DNA of 64,000 nt from CAIWHR01 sp963836265 (GCA_963836265.1 CAWIIO010000011.1:1-64000); one strand, 5' to 3'; positions 17,181 to 26,927 are shown, numbered from the stretch's first letter. A program made the numbers and translations. The notes: generated from the letters alone by a model not told the origin.

Positions 17181-18218
17181 ATGACCGCCGCGCAGGGTTC
17201 CCGGCACCCGCGGGGAACCCCGCTCGCTCCGTCGGCGTGGCGCGCACGCTACCGGCAGCGCATCTTCCGCACGCACCCCGCGGACCGCGAACCGGTCATC
17301 CTTCGCCATAGCCGGATCTACATCCTGCCGACGCGGCGCGGCTTCGCCATGCTGGGAACGCTGGCGATGATGCTGCTGACCTCGCTCAACTTTGCGCTGT
17401 CGCTGGGTTTCGCAGTGACGTTCCTCGTCGCGGGGCTGATGGCGGCGACGCTGTTGCACACGTTCCGCAACTTGGCGGGCGTCGAGTTGGCGCCGCTCGC
17501 CGCGGGCGAGTCGTTCGCGGGCGGCATGCTGCCGTTCACGCTCGCGCTCGCGGGAGGCGCCGCGTCCCGGCGGGCGATTACCGTTACGGCGCGCGGCAGC
17601 GTGCCGGTGACAGTCGACGTGATCCCCGACGCCGCGTTGCCCGTGACACTCGAGGTGACGACGCGGCGGCGCGGGCGCTTCGCGCTGGGGCGGGTCACGC
17701 TGTCGTCCGATTACCCGCTCGGCCTGTGGCGCGGTTGGGCCTACGTGCATTTTCCGCTGACCGGCGTCGTGTTTCCGGCGCCGGAAGTCGGCGCGCCGCC
17801 GCTCCCGGCCGGCCGGGGCGGCCACGACGCACTTTCGAAATCTCCCGGCGAGGAGGCCGACCTCGCGGGTTTGCGAGGCTATCAGCCGGGCGATCCGTTG
17901 CAGCGCGTCGCGTGGAAGGCGGTCGCGCGTGGCGGCGATTGGTACACCAAGCAGTTCGAAGGAAGCGGCGGCGGCGGGCCGGCCGAGCTCGCCTGGGAGG
18001 CGCTCCCCGGAGCGCTCGACCGCGAAGCGCGAATCGCGAGGCTCGCGGCCTGGGTGCTCGCCGCCGAGCGTGTCGCCCGCCCGTTTTCGCTCGCCGTTCC
18101 GGGTGTTTCGCTTCCCGCCGCGCAGGGGCGCGAGCACCGGCGCGCGGCGTTGACCGCGCTTGCGCTCCTGCCCGAGGCGCCCCCTGGGTTGGGTCCATCC
18201 CCCGGGATTGCTCCATGA
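17181..18218 (+). CDS. DUF58 domain protein
   Basis: A 345-residue protein with two closely spaced membrane segments near residues 55-100 (FAMLGTLAMMLLTSLNFAL and FLVAGLMAATLL) and the DUF58 hallmark LAGLRGYQPGDPLQRVAWKA near residue 235, followed by a Gly-rich stretch. DUF58 proteins are the partners of MoxR ATPases; a vWA-like fold is usual for them. The ATG at 17181 has only a weak upstream site (GGAGACACCTCA). Its stop codon lies inside the start of another repeat copy. Confidence 0.9.
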   Translation: MTAAQGSRHPRGTPLAPSAWRARYRQRIFRTHPADREPVILRHSRIYILPTRRGFAMLGTLAMMLLTSLNFALSLGFAVTFLVAGLMAATLLHTFRNLAGVELAPLAAGESFAGGMLPFTLALAGGAASRRAITVTARGSVPVTVDVIPDAALPVTLEVTTRRRGRFALGRVTLSSDYPLGLWRGWAYVHFPLTGVVFPAPEVGAPPLPAGRGGHDALSKSPGEEADLAGLRGYQPGDPLQRVAWKAVARGGDWYTKQFEGSGGGGPAELAWEALPGALDREARIARLAAWVLAAERVARPFSLAVPGVSLPAAQGREHRRAALTALALLPEAPPGLGPSPGIAP

Positions 18219-18300
18219 GCGCCGCCGGGCCGTCCCAAGGCGCGAATTGCGCCCCCGCGGGGGGCAGCGCCGCGGCGATAGCCGCAAGCGTGGGGGGACC
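18214..18300 (+). repeat. Dispersed GC-rich repeat, copy C (cores 3 and 1, core 2 missing)
   Basis: The strand read forward begins ATGAGCGCCGCCGGG, where ATGA includes the stop of the DUF58 gene, and ends GCGTGGGGGGACC next to the ATG of the transglutaminase gene. Reverse-complemented, it matches both ends of the 26966-27154 copy (32 of 35 bases in core 1 by hand) but lacks that copy's middle 110 bases. The GGGGGGACC end may serve as the ribosome-binding site of the next gene. Confidence 0.55.
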
Positions 18301-20433
18301 ATGAGCGCCGCCTTGTCGATGCGGGGCATCGATCGCCGGCGCCCCGCGCGCGCCGCGCCGCGCGCGCCGCTGTCCGCGGCGCAGATCCGCTGGCTCGGCG
18401 TGCTTCTCGTGCTCGCGCTCTTGCCGCAGACGCCGTTCGTACCGCTGTGGGTCGCGGGATTCACCGCGATGCTCCTGGTCTTGCGCTTCCTGTTCCTGCG
18501 CCGCGACCGGGCGCGCCCCGGCGCTCCGCCCGCGCGGATCCCGTCTTGGGCGCTTGCGCTGTTCGCGGCCGCCGCGGCGCTGACGATCCGGCAGTCGTTC
18601 GGATACTTTCTCGGGCGCGATCCGTGCGTCGCCTTCCTGTTCGCGCTCACCGGCATCAAGTTCGTCGAAGCACGCAGCGCGCGCGACGGCACGCTGCTCG
18701 CCTGCCTCGCCTCGTTCCTGATGGTGACGCCGTTCTTCTACAGCCAGTCGTTGCTCGCCGCGGCGGCGGTCGGGCCCGGAATCCTGGCGCTGGGCGCGAC
18801 GCTGCAGGTGCTGGCGCAACCGTCGCTGCGCGATGCGCCGCTAAGGACGTGGCGCGCGCCGGTCGGGTACACGGCCAAACTGCTCGCCCAGGGAATCCCG
18901 CTGGCGGCGCTGCTGTTCGTGCTGTTCCCGCGACTCGCTGCACCGCTGTGGGGGCTGCCTTCCGATGCCGGCGCCCGTTCCGGGTTGTCGGACCGGATGG
19001 CGCCCGGAACGATCAGCAAGCTGTCGATGTCGGATGCGATCGCATTCCGCGTCGATTTCGAGTCGGCGGCTCCGCCGCGACCGCAGCGGTACTGGCGCGG
19101 GCCGGTGCTTTCGCGCTTCGATGGGCGCGAGTGGACGATGATCGAGACGAGGCGCGATGGCGCGCCGGGTCACGTCACCGGTTCGCCGATCGCCTACTCG
19201 GTATTGCTCGAGCCCCATGGCAAGCCATGGCTGTTCGCCCTCGACGTCGCGCAAGGTCCCCCGGTCGCGGAAGCCGACGCCGATGGCGCCGCGGCGCCGA
19301 GTTCGATTGCCGTGATGACCGGCGATCGACGCCTCGTCGCCCGGGCGCCGGTGTCGCAGCCGCTTCAGTACCGTGAGGTGTCGGTCCTCGCTGCGGGCTA
19401 TCCGGCGCCGATCGGCGACGAACTCGTGCGGGAGCGTGCTGAAAGCCTGCAGCTGCCGGACGACTGGGGGCGGAACAATCCGCGCACGCAGGCGTTCGCC
19501 CGCGAGTTGCGGGCGCTCCGTCCGAACGACGCCGATTACATCAACACCGTGCTTCGCTGGTTCCGCTCCGAGCCCTTCTTCTACACGCTGATGCCGCCGC
19601 GACTTCCCGACCGCGATTCGATCGACGCGTTTCTGTTCGACACCCGCCGGGGTTTCTGCGAGCACTACGCCAGCGCCTTCGTCGTGCTGCTCCGTGCCGC
19701 CGGAATCCCGGCGCGGGTCGTCACCGGTTACCAGGGCGGCGAAATCAATCCGAACGGCGACTACATGATCGTCCGCCAATCCGACGCCCACGCCTGGGCC
19801 GAGGCGCTCGTCGAGGGTCAGTGGCGCCGCGTGGATCCGACCGGCGCAGTCTCGCCGTTGCGCATCAATTCCGGGCTCGGCGGCGCGCTGCCTTCGAGCG
19901 AGTTCGTCCCGCTGCTGGCGCGACTCGACCAGAGCTGGTTCAAGACCGTGCAACTGGCCTGGGATGGGGTGAATCACGATTGGCGCCGCCATGTCGTCGG
20001 CTTCAACCGCGACCGCCAGCAATCGTTGTGGCGCGAGTGGAGCATCGACCAGTTCCAACCGGCGTGGATCACGGCGATCGTAGCCGCGCTCGCAGCGCTG
20101 TGGGGCGCCGGAATGCTGGGGCTGATCACGTGGTGGCGGCGCCGCAACAGCGATCGTGGCCGCGTGCTGTGGGATGCGCTTTGCCGTCGCCTCGCCCATG
20201 CGGGAATGCCGCGCCATCCGCACGAAGGCCCGCTCGCCTACACGGCTCGCGCCGCGATGCGCTGGCCCGAGCTCGCGGTCGCCTTTCACGTGATCGGCGA
20301 TTCGTACGCGACGCTGCGCTACGGTCCGCCTGCGCCTGACGACGACGCCGGCCGCGGCCGCGCCTCTGCCCTCGCGCGGCTCGCCCGCGCCATCGAGGTG
20401 CTGCCGGCGCCCGCGGCGCTGCGGTCGACGTAG
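18301..20433 (+). CDS. TgpA-like membrane transglutaminase (DUF3488/transglutaminase core)
   Basis: A 710-residue protein. The N-terminal DUF3488 region has about six membrane segments (for example LGVLLVLALLPQTPFVPLW), a periplasmic transglutaminase-like domain follows, then one more membrane segment near 600 and a C-terminal DUF4129-like tail. The catalytic triad is visible: Cys453 (RRGFCEHYASAF), His497 (SDAHAWAEAL), Asp512 (WRRVDPTGAV). It resembles P. aeruginosa TgpA, an essential protein. The ATG follows GGGGGGACC. It converges with rpoS, ten bases away. Confidence 0.93.
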   Translation: MSAALSMRGIDRRRPARAAPRAPLSAAQIRWLGVLLVLALLPQTPFVPLWVAGFTAMLLVLRFLFLRRDRARPGAPPARIPSWALALFAAAAALTIRQSFGYFLGRDPCVAFLFALTGIKFVEARSARDGTLLACLASFLMVTPFFYSQSLLAAAAVGPGILALGATLQVLAQPSLRDAPLRTWRAPVGYTAKLLAQGIPLAALLFVLFPRLAAPLWGLPSDAGARSGLSDRMAPGTISKLSMSDAIAFRVDFESAAPPRPQRYWRGPVLSRFDGREWTMIETRRDGAPGHVTGSPIAYSVLLEPHGKPWLFALDVAQGPPVAEADADGAAAPSSIAVMTGDRRLVARAPVSQPLQYREVSVLAAGYPAPIGDELVRERAESLQLPDDWGRNNPRTQAFARELRALRPNDADYINTVLRWFRSEPFFYTLMPPRLPDRDSIDAFLFDTRRGFCEHYASAFVVLLRAAGIPARVVTGYQGGEINPNGDYMIVRQSDAHAWAEALVEGQWRRVDPTGAVSPLRINSGLGGALPSSEFVPLLARLDQSWFKTVQLAWDGVNHDWRRHVVGFNRDRQQSLWREWSIDQFQPAWITAIVAALAALWGAGMLGLITWWRRRNSDRGRVLWDALCRRLAHAGMPRHPHEGPLAYTARAAMRWPELAVAFHVIGDSYATLRYGPPAPDDDAGRGRASALARLARAIEVLPAPAALRST

Positions 20434-20443
20434 GGAGCGTTGG

Positions 20444-21469
20444 TCAGAGCAGCGCCTCGCGATCGAGCCCCCGCCGCTTCAATCGCGCCCGCAGCTTCTC
20501 GAGCGCCTCGGTCTGGATCTGGCGCACGCGCTCGCGGGTGACGCCGAGCTCGCGAGCGAGTCCCTCGAGGGTCGCCACATCGCGGCCGTTCAGCCCGTAA
20601 CGGTGCTCGATCACGATCCGCTGCCGCTCGTTCAACTCCTCCAGCCACTGGCGCACCCACGCCTCGATCTCGGTGTTGTGCAACAGGAGCTCCGGGGCGA
20701 GCGCAGTGTCGTCGGCCACGCCGTCGGCGATCGACACGCCGCCGTCATGGTCGAGCGGCGCATCGAGCGAGGACACGTGCTCGTTGTAGCGCAGCACGCG
20801 GCGCACCTGCTCGACGGGCTTGTCGAGCAGATGGGCGACGTCATCGAGCGAGGCTTCGCGCCCCTCCGGCATCCCGTGCATCTCGAGGTGACGCAGGGCG
20901 CGAAGTACGACGTTCAGCTCTTTCACGACGTGCGCCGGCAGCCGGATCGTTCGCGATTGGCTCATGATCGCGCGCTCGACCGCCTGCCGGATCCACCACG
21001 TCGCATAGGTGGTGAAGCGGAAGCCTCGCTCCGCGTCGAACTTTTCCAGCGCGTGGATCAGCCCGAGATTGCCCTCCTCGATCAGGTCCGGCAGCGCGAG
21101 GCCGCGGTTGGTGTAGTGCTTGGCGATGCTGACCACGAGCCGCAGGTTCTTTTCGATCAGCTGCTGACGGGCCCCGAAATCGCCTTGCGCCATCGCCCGC
21201 GCGAGCGTGAGCTCCTCCTCGGCCGTGAGCAGCGCATGCTGGCCGATTTCGTTGAAGTAGATCTGCGTGAGGTCGGTGACGAAATCCGACGACAGGCCCG
21301 GCGCGGGCTCCGGCAGCGGCAGCTCCTGCGTCCAGCGATCGGGCTCCCGCGCGGGCGTCGCCTCCTCCACTCGGGCGTCGATCGCCCGCTCCGATTCCGA
21401 CTCGCTCGCGTGCGCGATTCCCGGCAGGTCGAGATCGGCATCGACGCGCGCGCGCCGCGGCGAGGTCAT
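20444..21469 (-). CDS. rpoS: RNA polymerase sigma factor RpoS
   Basis: A 341-residue group 2 sigma factor for stationary phase and general stress. Region 1.2 contains DLTQIYFNEIGQHALLTAEE, region 2 contains RGLALPDLIEEGNLGLIHA and FTTYATWWIRQAVERAI (promoter melting and -10 contact), and region 4.2 is the HTH GLARELGVTRERVRQIQTEA (-35 contact). Region 1.1 is short and non-conserved. It follows nlpD after nine bases, the classical nlpD-rpoS arrangement, so part of its transcription probably starts inside nlpD. Confidence 0.97.
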   Translation of the reverse strand: MTSPRRARVDADLDLPGIAHASESESERAIDARVEEATPAREPDRWTQELPLPEPAPGLSSDFVTDLTQIYFNEIGQHALLTAEEELTLARAMAQGDFGARQQLIEKNLRLVVSIAKHYTNRGLALPDLIEEGNLGLIHALEKFDAERGFRFTTYATWWIRQAVERAIMSQSRTIRLPAHVVKELNVVLRALRHLEMHGMPEGREASLDDVAHLLDKPVEQVRRVLRYNEHVSSLDAPLDHDGGVSIADGVADDTALAPELLLHNTEIEAWVRQWLEELNERQRIVIEHRYGLNGRDVATLEGLARELGVTRERVRQIQTEALEKLRARLKRRGLDREALL

Positions 21470-21478
21470 CGCGGCCCC

Positions 21479-22573
21479 CTACGCCGGCGGCAGATACTTC
21501 AGCGGGTCCATCGGCGTGCCGTGTTTGCGGATCTCGAAGTGCAGCTTCACCTGATCGGCGTCGGTGTCGCCCATTTCCGCGATCTTCTGGCCCTTCGCGA
21601 CCTGCTGGCCTTCCTTCACCAGAATGTCCTGGTTGTGCGCGTAAGCCGAAAGGTAGGTCGCGTTGTGCTTGACGATGATGAGCTTGCCGTAGCCGCGGAT
21701 GCCGGTGCCCGAGTAGACGACTTTACCCGCGGCGCTCGCAACCACCGGCTGCCCGGCCCGGCCCGCGATGTCGATGCCCTTGAGATTCGGATTCTCCGAG
21801 CTGCCGGTCACGAGCTTGCCGGACGCCGGCCAGATCCAGCCGAGCTTGTCGTCATCGGTGCCCGGTACCGGCTTCGGTTCCGGTTTCGATTCGAGCGACG
21901 GCGAGGCGCGCGCGATCACCGGCGGCGGGGGGCTCGGTTCGGCGGCCGCAACGGGAACCGCCGCCACCAAGGGCGCGGCGTTGCGCTGCAGGTCGCGCAA
22001 CGCCTGCTCGGAATACGGTTCCTTGAGCGCCTTCGGCTGCGACTTGTAGCGTTCCGTATTGCGCGTACCCGAAGGAGCGGCCGTGAGCGGCGCAGCGGCG
22101 ATCGCACCGGGTGTCGCGGACGGCGCTCGCGCTTCCCCCGCCACGACGGGAGGCGCGCTTCGCAACGGCACGGTGGTGACGCCTGTGCCTGCGGGTGCCG
22201 GCGCCGGCGCATTCGGATCGACGGGCGGGGTGAGACGCAGCACCTGGCCCTCGCGAATGAGGTTCACGTTCTCGATCGAGTTCCACGCCGCGAGCTCGCG
22301 GTAGTCGAGGCCGTTATCCAGCGCGATCTTGTAGAGCATGTCGCCGCGCTTGACCGTGTAGGTCTGCGGTCGGGCCTCGGGCTCGGGCGCTGCGGGAGGC
22401 GTGGGCGCGACGGCGACCGTCGGCGCCGGACGTGCCGGTCGGGTGACGCGCTCCTCCACGGGGGCCGGCGCGCGCGACGCACAAGCGGCGACAAGCACGA
22501 CCAATGCGGCGGCGGCGAGCCTCGAAAACGGATGGGGATGGAAAATCGCGGGGGAAACGAAAGGAATGAACAT
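21479..22573 (-). CDS. nlpD: NlpD-type lipoprotein with LysM and degenerate LytM domain
   Basis: A 364-residue outer-membrane lipoprotein with a lipobox LVAAC (lipid Cys31), LysM domain about 70-114 (TYTVKRGDMLYKIALDNGLD), a Pro/Ala-rich linker, and a C-terminal M23/LytM domain about 265-360. The Zn-binding His residues of active M23 peptidases are replaced: the HxGxD motif reads LKGID and the HxH motif reads KLH. Like E. coli NlpD it therefore likely activates a murein amidase rather than cutting peptidoglycan itself. It lies between pcm and rpoS. Confidence 0.94.
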   Translation of the reverse strand: MFIPFVSPAIFHPHPFSRLAAAALVVLVAACASRAPAPVEERVTRPARPAPTVAVAPTPPAAPEPEARPQTYTVKRGDMLYKIALDNGLDYRELAAWNSIENVNLIREGQVLRLTPPVDPNAPAPAPAGTGVTTVPLRSAPPVVAGEARAPSATPGAIAAAPLTAAPSGTRNTERYKSQPKALKEPYSEQALRDLQRNAAPLVAAVPVAAAEPSPPPPVIARASPSLESKPEPKPVPGTDDDKLGWIWPASGKLVTGSSENPNLKGIDIAGRAGQPVVASAAGKVVYSGTGIRGYGKLIIVKHNATYLSAYAHNQDILVKEGQQVAKGQKIAEMGDTDADQVKLHFEIRKHGTPMDPLKYLPPA

Positions 22574-22595
22574 CGAACGTGGACGCGCAACGACC

Positions 22596-23279
22596 TCAAG
22601 CGAGACCGGGCAACAATGGCACGAATCTTACCGCATCGAACGTCCTCTCGCGGTAACCGCCGGGCACCGGCTCGATGACGGTCAGCCGCTGCGCGCCGTC
22701 GCCATGCTCGTCGCGCTCCCTCAGCGGCAAGACGATGCGGCCGCCGGGTTTCACATACTTGACGAGCGCCGCAGGGACATGCGTCGCACCGGCGGTGACG
22801 ATGATCGCGTCGACCGCGAGATCCTCGTGGAGGTCCGCCGAGCCGTCGCCGTGCTTGAGGCGCACGTTCCTTATCTTGAGCGCCTGCAGGTGGCGGCGCG
22901 CCTTCGCGACCAGCGCGCCGATTCGCTCGACCGTGTAGACCTCGCCGGCGATCTGCGCCAGGACCGCCGTCTGGTAGCCGCATCCGGTGCCGATTTCGAG
23001 CACGCAGGGCAGCGCGCCGCCGTTTCGCGCGAGCTCGGTCATTCGCGCGACGACCCAGGGCTGGGATATCGTCTGGCCGCTGCCGATCGGCAGCGGCGTG
23101 TCCTCGTAGGCGCGGCTCGCCAGCGCCTCATCGACGAAAATGTGCCGCGGCACGGCGTTCATCGCCGAGAGCACGACCTCGTCGCGGATTCCCTGCTCGC
23201 GCAAGCGCTCGACCATCCGCGTGCGCGTGCGCGTCGAGGTCATGCCGATGCCGGACATCTTCCCGCCCTGTATCGCCAT
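22596..23279 (-). CDS. pcm: Protein-L-isoaspartate O-methyltransferase
   Basis: A 227-residue SAM-dependent enzyme repairing isoaspartyl residues in aged proteins. The SAM-binding motif is VLEIGTGCGYQTAVLAQIAG, and the active-site loop is PLPIGSGQTISQPWVVARM. The ATG at 23279 is chosen because GGGAAGGGGACGG lies just upstream; an ATG 13 codons further upstream and one 7 codons downstream are alternatives. It lies between surE and nlpD as in many proteobacteria. Confidence 0.95.
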   Translation of the reverse strand: MAIQGGKMSGIGMTSTRTRTRMVERLREQGIRDEVVLSAMNAVPRHIFVDEALASRAYEDTPLPIGSGQTISQPWVVARMTELARNGGALPCVLEIGTGCGYQTAVLAQIAGEVYTVERIGALVAKARRHLQALKIRNVRLKHGDGSADLHEDLAVDAIIVTAGATHVPAALVKYVKPGGRIVLPLRERDEHGDGAQRLTVIEPVPGGYRERTFDAVRFVPLLPGLA

Positions 23280-23356
23280 CCGTCCCCTTCCCCGCGGTTG
23301 CGCTCGCGGCGGCCGCACCGGACCGTTGCCTCATGCCGACGATCGGTGTCCGGGGC

Positions 23357-24094
23357 TCAGACGAGCCACGCGCCCACCGGCGCCATTTGATCATGGTTGG
23401 TGAGGTCGATCTGCAGCGGCGTGATCGACACGTGGCCGTGCTCGACCGCGTAAAAGTCGGTACCGTCGCCGGCATCCGCGGCCGGCCCCGCCGCGCCGAC
23501 CCAATAGACGGTCTCGCCGCGCGGACTCTTCGTCTTGATGACATCCTCGGCCTTGTGCCGGCGGCCAAGGCGCGTGATGCGAAAGCCCTTGAGCTCCGCT
23601 TGCGGCACATCGGGGACGTTGACGTTGAGGAGCCACGCGCCGAGCGGCTCCCTGCGATGGCGGTCGAGGAGCTCGAGGGCGATGGCGGCCGCGGTCTCGA
23701 AGTGCGCGGCGGTCTTCGATGCAAGCGAGATGGCGATCGACGGAATGCCGAGGAGGTGGCCTTCGGTGGCGGCGGCGACCGTGCCGGAATAGATCGTGTC
23801 GTCGCCCATGTTGGCGCCGAGATTGATGCCTGAAATCACCATGTCCGGCAACCGGTCCAGCAGACCGGTCACCGCGAGGTGCACGCAATCGGTCGGCGTG
23901 CCGTTGATGAAGCGAAAGCCGTTCGGCGCGCGCCGCACGGTGAGCGGGCGGTCGAGCGTCAACGAATTCGACGCCCCGCTCCTGTCGCGCTCGGGCGCGA
24001 CCACCGTGATCTCGGCGTGCGGAGCGAGTGCCTCGGCGAGCCGTTCTAAGCCCGGCGCAAAATAGCCGTCGTCGTTGGAAAGCAGGATGTGCAT
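23357..24094 (-). CDS. surE: 5'/3'-nucleotidase SurE
   Basis: A 245-residue metal-dependent nucleotidase acting on nucleoside monophosphates, first gene of the surE-pcm-nlpD-rpoS group. Metal ligands are in the N-terminal MHILLSNDDGYFAPGL (Asp8, Asp9) with further conserved SGINLGANMGDDTIYSGTV. No Shine-Dalgarno sequence is visible before the ATG, and a perfect TATAAT lies only 13 bases upstream on the same strand, so a very short leader is possible. Confidence 0.96.
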   Translation of the reverse strand: MHILLSNDDGYFAPGLERLAEALAPHAEITVVAPERDRSGASNSLTLDRPLTVRRAPNGFRFINGTPTDCVHLAVTGLLDRLPDMVISGINLGANMGDDTIYSGTVAAATEGHLLGIPSIAISLASKTAAHFETAAAIALELLDRHRREPLGAWLLNVNVPDVPQAELKGFRITRLGRRHKAEDVIKTKSPRGETVYWVGAAGPAADAGDGTDFYAVEHGHVSITPLQIDLTNHDQMAPVGAWLV

Positions 24095-24106
24095 TGCGAT
24101 GCGGCG

Positions 24107-24112
24107 ATTATA
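24107..24112 (-). promoter_or_regulatory. Candidate -10 box just upstream of surE
   Basis: Perfect TATAAT on the minus strand. Transcription from it would start about six bases before the surE ATG at 24094, giving a nearly leaderless mRNA. No convincing -35 is seen, so chance occurrence is possible. Confidence 0.3.
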
Positions 24113-24149
24113 ACTGCGGCGGCGCGAGGGCGATCGACCGCACCTCGCC

Positions 24150-26927
24150 TCAGCCGCTGTTGCGCAGGCCCGCCGCGAGCCCGTTGATCGTCAGGTGGAT
24201 CGCCCGGCGCGTTCGCTCGTCGGTCTCGCCGGCCCGGTAGCGGCGCAGCAGCTCGACCTGCAGATGATTCAGCGGATCGAGGTAGGGAAAGCGGTCGCGG
24301 ATGCTCCGCGCGAGCGTCGGATTGTCCTCGAGCAGCGTCGCATGCCCGGTGATGGCGAGCAGGTGACGGACCGTGCGGCCGTGCTCCGAGGCGATGCGGC
24401 CGAAGATCGCATTGCGCGAGGCGACGTCGGGAAAGAGCTCCGCGTAGCGTGACGCGATCGCCAGATCGGTCTTCGCGAGGACCATCGCCATGTTCGACAG
24501 CACACTGCGGAAGAAGGGCCAGTGCGCATGCATGGCGGCAAGTTGCGCGATTCCCGCCGACGCGCCTCGCGGATGCGCGGCAAGCCACGCATCGACGGCG
24601 GCGCCGAATCCGTACCAGCCCGGCAACAGCAGCCGGCACTGGCCCCAGCTGAACACCCACGGGATCGCGCGCAGATCCTCGATTCGCGTCGACGCCGTGC
24701 GCGAGGCGGGCCGGCTGCCGATGTTGAGGCCGGCGATTTCGGCGATCGGCGTGGTGGCGCGGAAATAGGCGACGAATTCCGGCGTCCCGTAGACGAGGCC
24801 GCGGTACGCCTCGTGCGCACGCGCCGACAGCGCATCCATGACCTCGTAGAACGCGGCGGCGTCCTCGCCCAGCCGCCCGGCATCGAGGAAACTCGCCTCG
24901 AGCGCCGCCGCGACCAGCGTTTCCAGATTGCGCCGCCCGAGATCCGGGTCGGAATACTTGCTGGCGATGATCTCGCCCTGCTCGGTGATGCGCAGGCCGC
25001 GCGCGACGCTGCCCGCCGGCTGCGCGAGAATCGCCTCGAAGCTGGGCCCCCCGCCGCGCCCCACGGTGCCGCCGCGGCCGTGGAACAGGCGCAACCCGAT
25101 TCCCTCGTCGCGAAACGCGTCGACGAGCGCGAGCTCGGCGCGATACAGCGCCCAGTTCGCGGTCACGTAGCCGCCATCCTTGTTGCTGTCCGAATAGCCG
25201 AGCATCACTTCCTGCCGGCGGCCGCGGTGCTCGAGCCACGCGCGGTAGCACGGCACCGCGAAAGCCTCGCGCATGACCGCTGCGCACCGGGCGAGATCGT
25301 CGATGGTCTCGAACAGCGGCACGATGTCGACGGCGAGCGCGTCGCCGGTGCAGAGCCCCGCTTCCTTCAGCAGCACGCCGACCTCGAGCAGGTCGGAGAC
25401 GTCGGCGCACTTCGAGATGACGTAGTTCGGCACTGCGGCCGCGCCATAACGCCGGTGAATGCGCGCCGCAGCGTCGAGGATCGCCAGCTCGGCGTTCGTG
25501 CGTTCCGAATACTCGAGATGCGGCGAGCGCAGCGGACGCGGGCTCGCGAGCTCGCGCGCGAGCAGCCGCACGCGCTCGCTCGGCGCGAGCGCTCGGTAGT
25601 CGGCGCAGACCCTGGAGCGGGCGAGCAGCTCGGCGACCACGGCTTCGTGGACATCGGAATTCTGGCGCAGGTCGAGCACTGCCAGATGGAAGCCGAACAC
25701 CTCGACGGCGCGGATGAGCGGCGCCAGCCGCCCGCCGGCGAGTGGCGAAGCGCCGTGCGTCGCGAGCGAGGTTTGAATCGTCCGCAGCTCGGCGACAAGC
25801 TCGTCCGCAGTCGCATACGCCGCGAGCTCGCCGTGCGGTGCGCGGGGCGGCACGATTCCCGCGAGCATCCGGGCCGTCGCGGCGACGCGCGCATAGATTC
25901 CGATCAGCGCTTGGCGATACGGTTCGTCCACCCGGTGCGGATTGTCGTCGCGCGCGCTGGCGGCGAGCGCGAGCAGCTCCGCCGTCGGCTGCACGAGCCT
26001 CGTCGACAGCGACAGTTCGCTGCCGAGCCGATGGACCTCGTCGAGATAGTGGGCGAGCGCCACGGTCGCCTGCGCGGCAATCGCGTACTCGAGCGTCGCG
26101 GCGCCGACGAACGGATTGCCGTCGCGGTCGCCCCCGATCCAGGAGCCGGGCTTGAGGAACGTCGGCAGCGGCGCGGAGCCCGCGGCGCCGAGCGCTGCGA
26201 GCCGCGCCTCGACCGCGAGGTAGAGCTTCGGCAATTCGGCGAGAAACGTGTACCGATAGTAGGCAAGCCCGTTGTCGATCTCGTCTCGCACCGCGAGCCG
26301 CGAGAGGCGGATCATCGCCGTCTGCCACAGCGAGAGCACCTGCCGGTACAGCCCTGCTTCGAACTCGACCGCGTCCTCCGGCGTCAGCTGCGTCCGGTCG
26401 CGCCATTGCAGGAGACGCACGACCTCGCGTTCGCAATCGAGAATGCTCTTGCGCTGGACCTCGGTCGGATGCGCGGTCAGGACGGGGGAAACCAGCGCTC
26501 CGCCGAACCAGCCGGCGATCGCGCCCGCGGGGACGCCGTGCGCGACGATGCGCTCGATCGCATCGGCGATGCTCCCGCGCTGCGGCTTCGATCCGGCGAG
26601 CGCATGCGCGCGGCGGCGGCGATTCTGGTGAACGTCCTCGGCCAGATTGACGAGATGCGAGAAATAGCTGAACGCCCGCACGACGTGCAGCGTCTCGCCG
26701 ATCGGCAGCGCGTTCAGCAGTGCGGCGAGCTCGCCCTTCACTGCCGGCGCGAGATCGTCGTCGGCGCGGCGGAAGCGGATCGCCGTCTGGCGTATCCGTT
26801 CGATCCGGTCGAAGCCCGACGCGCCGGTCTGCGCACGCAACACGTCGCCCAGCAGCCGACCGAGCAGGCGCGTGTCCTCGCGCAGCGGCAGATCCTTGTC
26901 GTCGGCGACGCGATCGAGATCGCTCAT
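24150..26927 (-). CDS. ppc: Phosphoenolpyruvate carboxylase
   Basis: A 925-residue anaplerotic enzyme forming oxaloacetate from PEP and bicarbonate. The catalytic His is in LTAHPTEVQRKSI, the second active-site loop is GLRLFHGRGGTVGRGGGP, and YSDSNKDGGYVTANW and the C-terminal RNSG are present; the enzyme normally ends in RNTG. Start at 26927 (MSDLDRV) is preferred over 26945 because of the GGCAGG upstream. It is followed by surE after 55 bases in the same direction. Confidence 0.96.
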   Translation of the reverse strand: MSDLDRVADDKDLPLREDTRLLGRLLGDVLRAQTGASGFDRIERIRQTAIRFRRADDDLAPAVKGELAALLNALPIGETLHVVRAFSYFSHLVNLAEDVHQNRRRRAHALAGSKPQRGSIADAIERIVAHGVPAGAIAGWFGGALVSPVLTAHPTEVQRKSILDCEREVVRLLQWRDRTQLTPEDAVEFEAGLYRQVLSLWQTAMIRLSRLAVRDEIDNGLAYYRYTFLAELPKLYLAVEARLAALGAAGSAPLPTFLKPGSWIGGDRDGNPFVGAATLEYAIAAQATVALAHYLDEVHRLGSELSLSTRLVQPTAELLALAASARDDNPHRVDEPYRQALIGIYARVAATARMLAGIVPPRAPHGELAAYATADELVAELRTIQTSLATHGASPLAGGRLAPLIRAVEVFGFHLAVLDLRQNSDVHEAVVAELLARSRVCADYRALAPSERVRLLARELASPRPLRSPHLEYSERTNAELAILDAAARIHRRYGAAAVPNYVISKCADVSDLLEVGVLLKEAGLCTGDALAVDIVPLFETIDDLARCAAVMREAFAVPCYRAWLEHRGRRQEVMLGYSDSNKDGGYVTANWALYRAELALVDAFRDEGIGLRLFHGRGGTVGRGGGPSFEAILAQPAGSVARGLRITEQGEIIASKYSDPDLGRRNLETLVAAALEASFLDAGRLGEDAAAFYEVMDALSARAHEAYRGLVYGTPEFVAYFRATTPIAEIAGLNIGSRPASRTASTRIEDLRAIPWVFSWGQCRLLLPGWYGFGAAVDAWLAAHPRGASAGIAQLAAMHAHWPFFRSVLSNMAMVLAKTDLAIASRYAELFPDVASRNAIFGRIASEHGRTVRHLLAITGHATLLEDNPTLARSIRDRFPYLDPLNHLQVELLRRYRAGETDERTRRAIHLTINGLAAGLRNSG

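Noticed and set aside
16049..20433. The MoxR, DUF58 and transglutaminase genes as a new system.
   Set aside because: This is a widespread proteobacterial gene trio, already recognised.
21479..22573. Loss of zinc ligands in the LytM domain of NlpD as a mutation.
   Set aside because: E. coli NlpD also lacks them; the domain acts as an amidase activator, so this is normal for the family.
22401..23390. Open frame on the plus strand opposite nlpD and pcm.
   Set aside because: It is antisense to well supported genes, with shadow-like composition.
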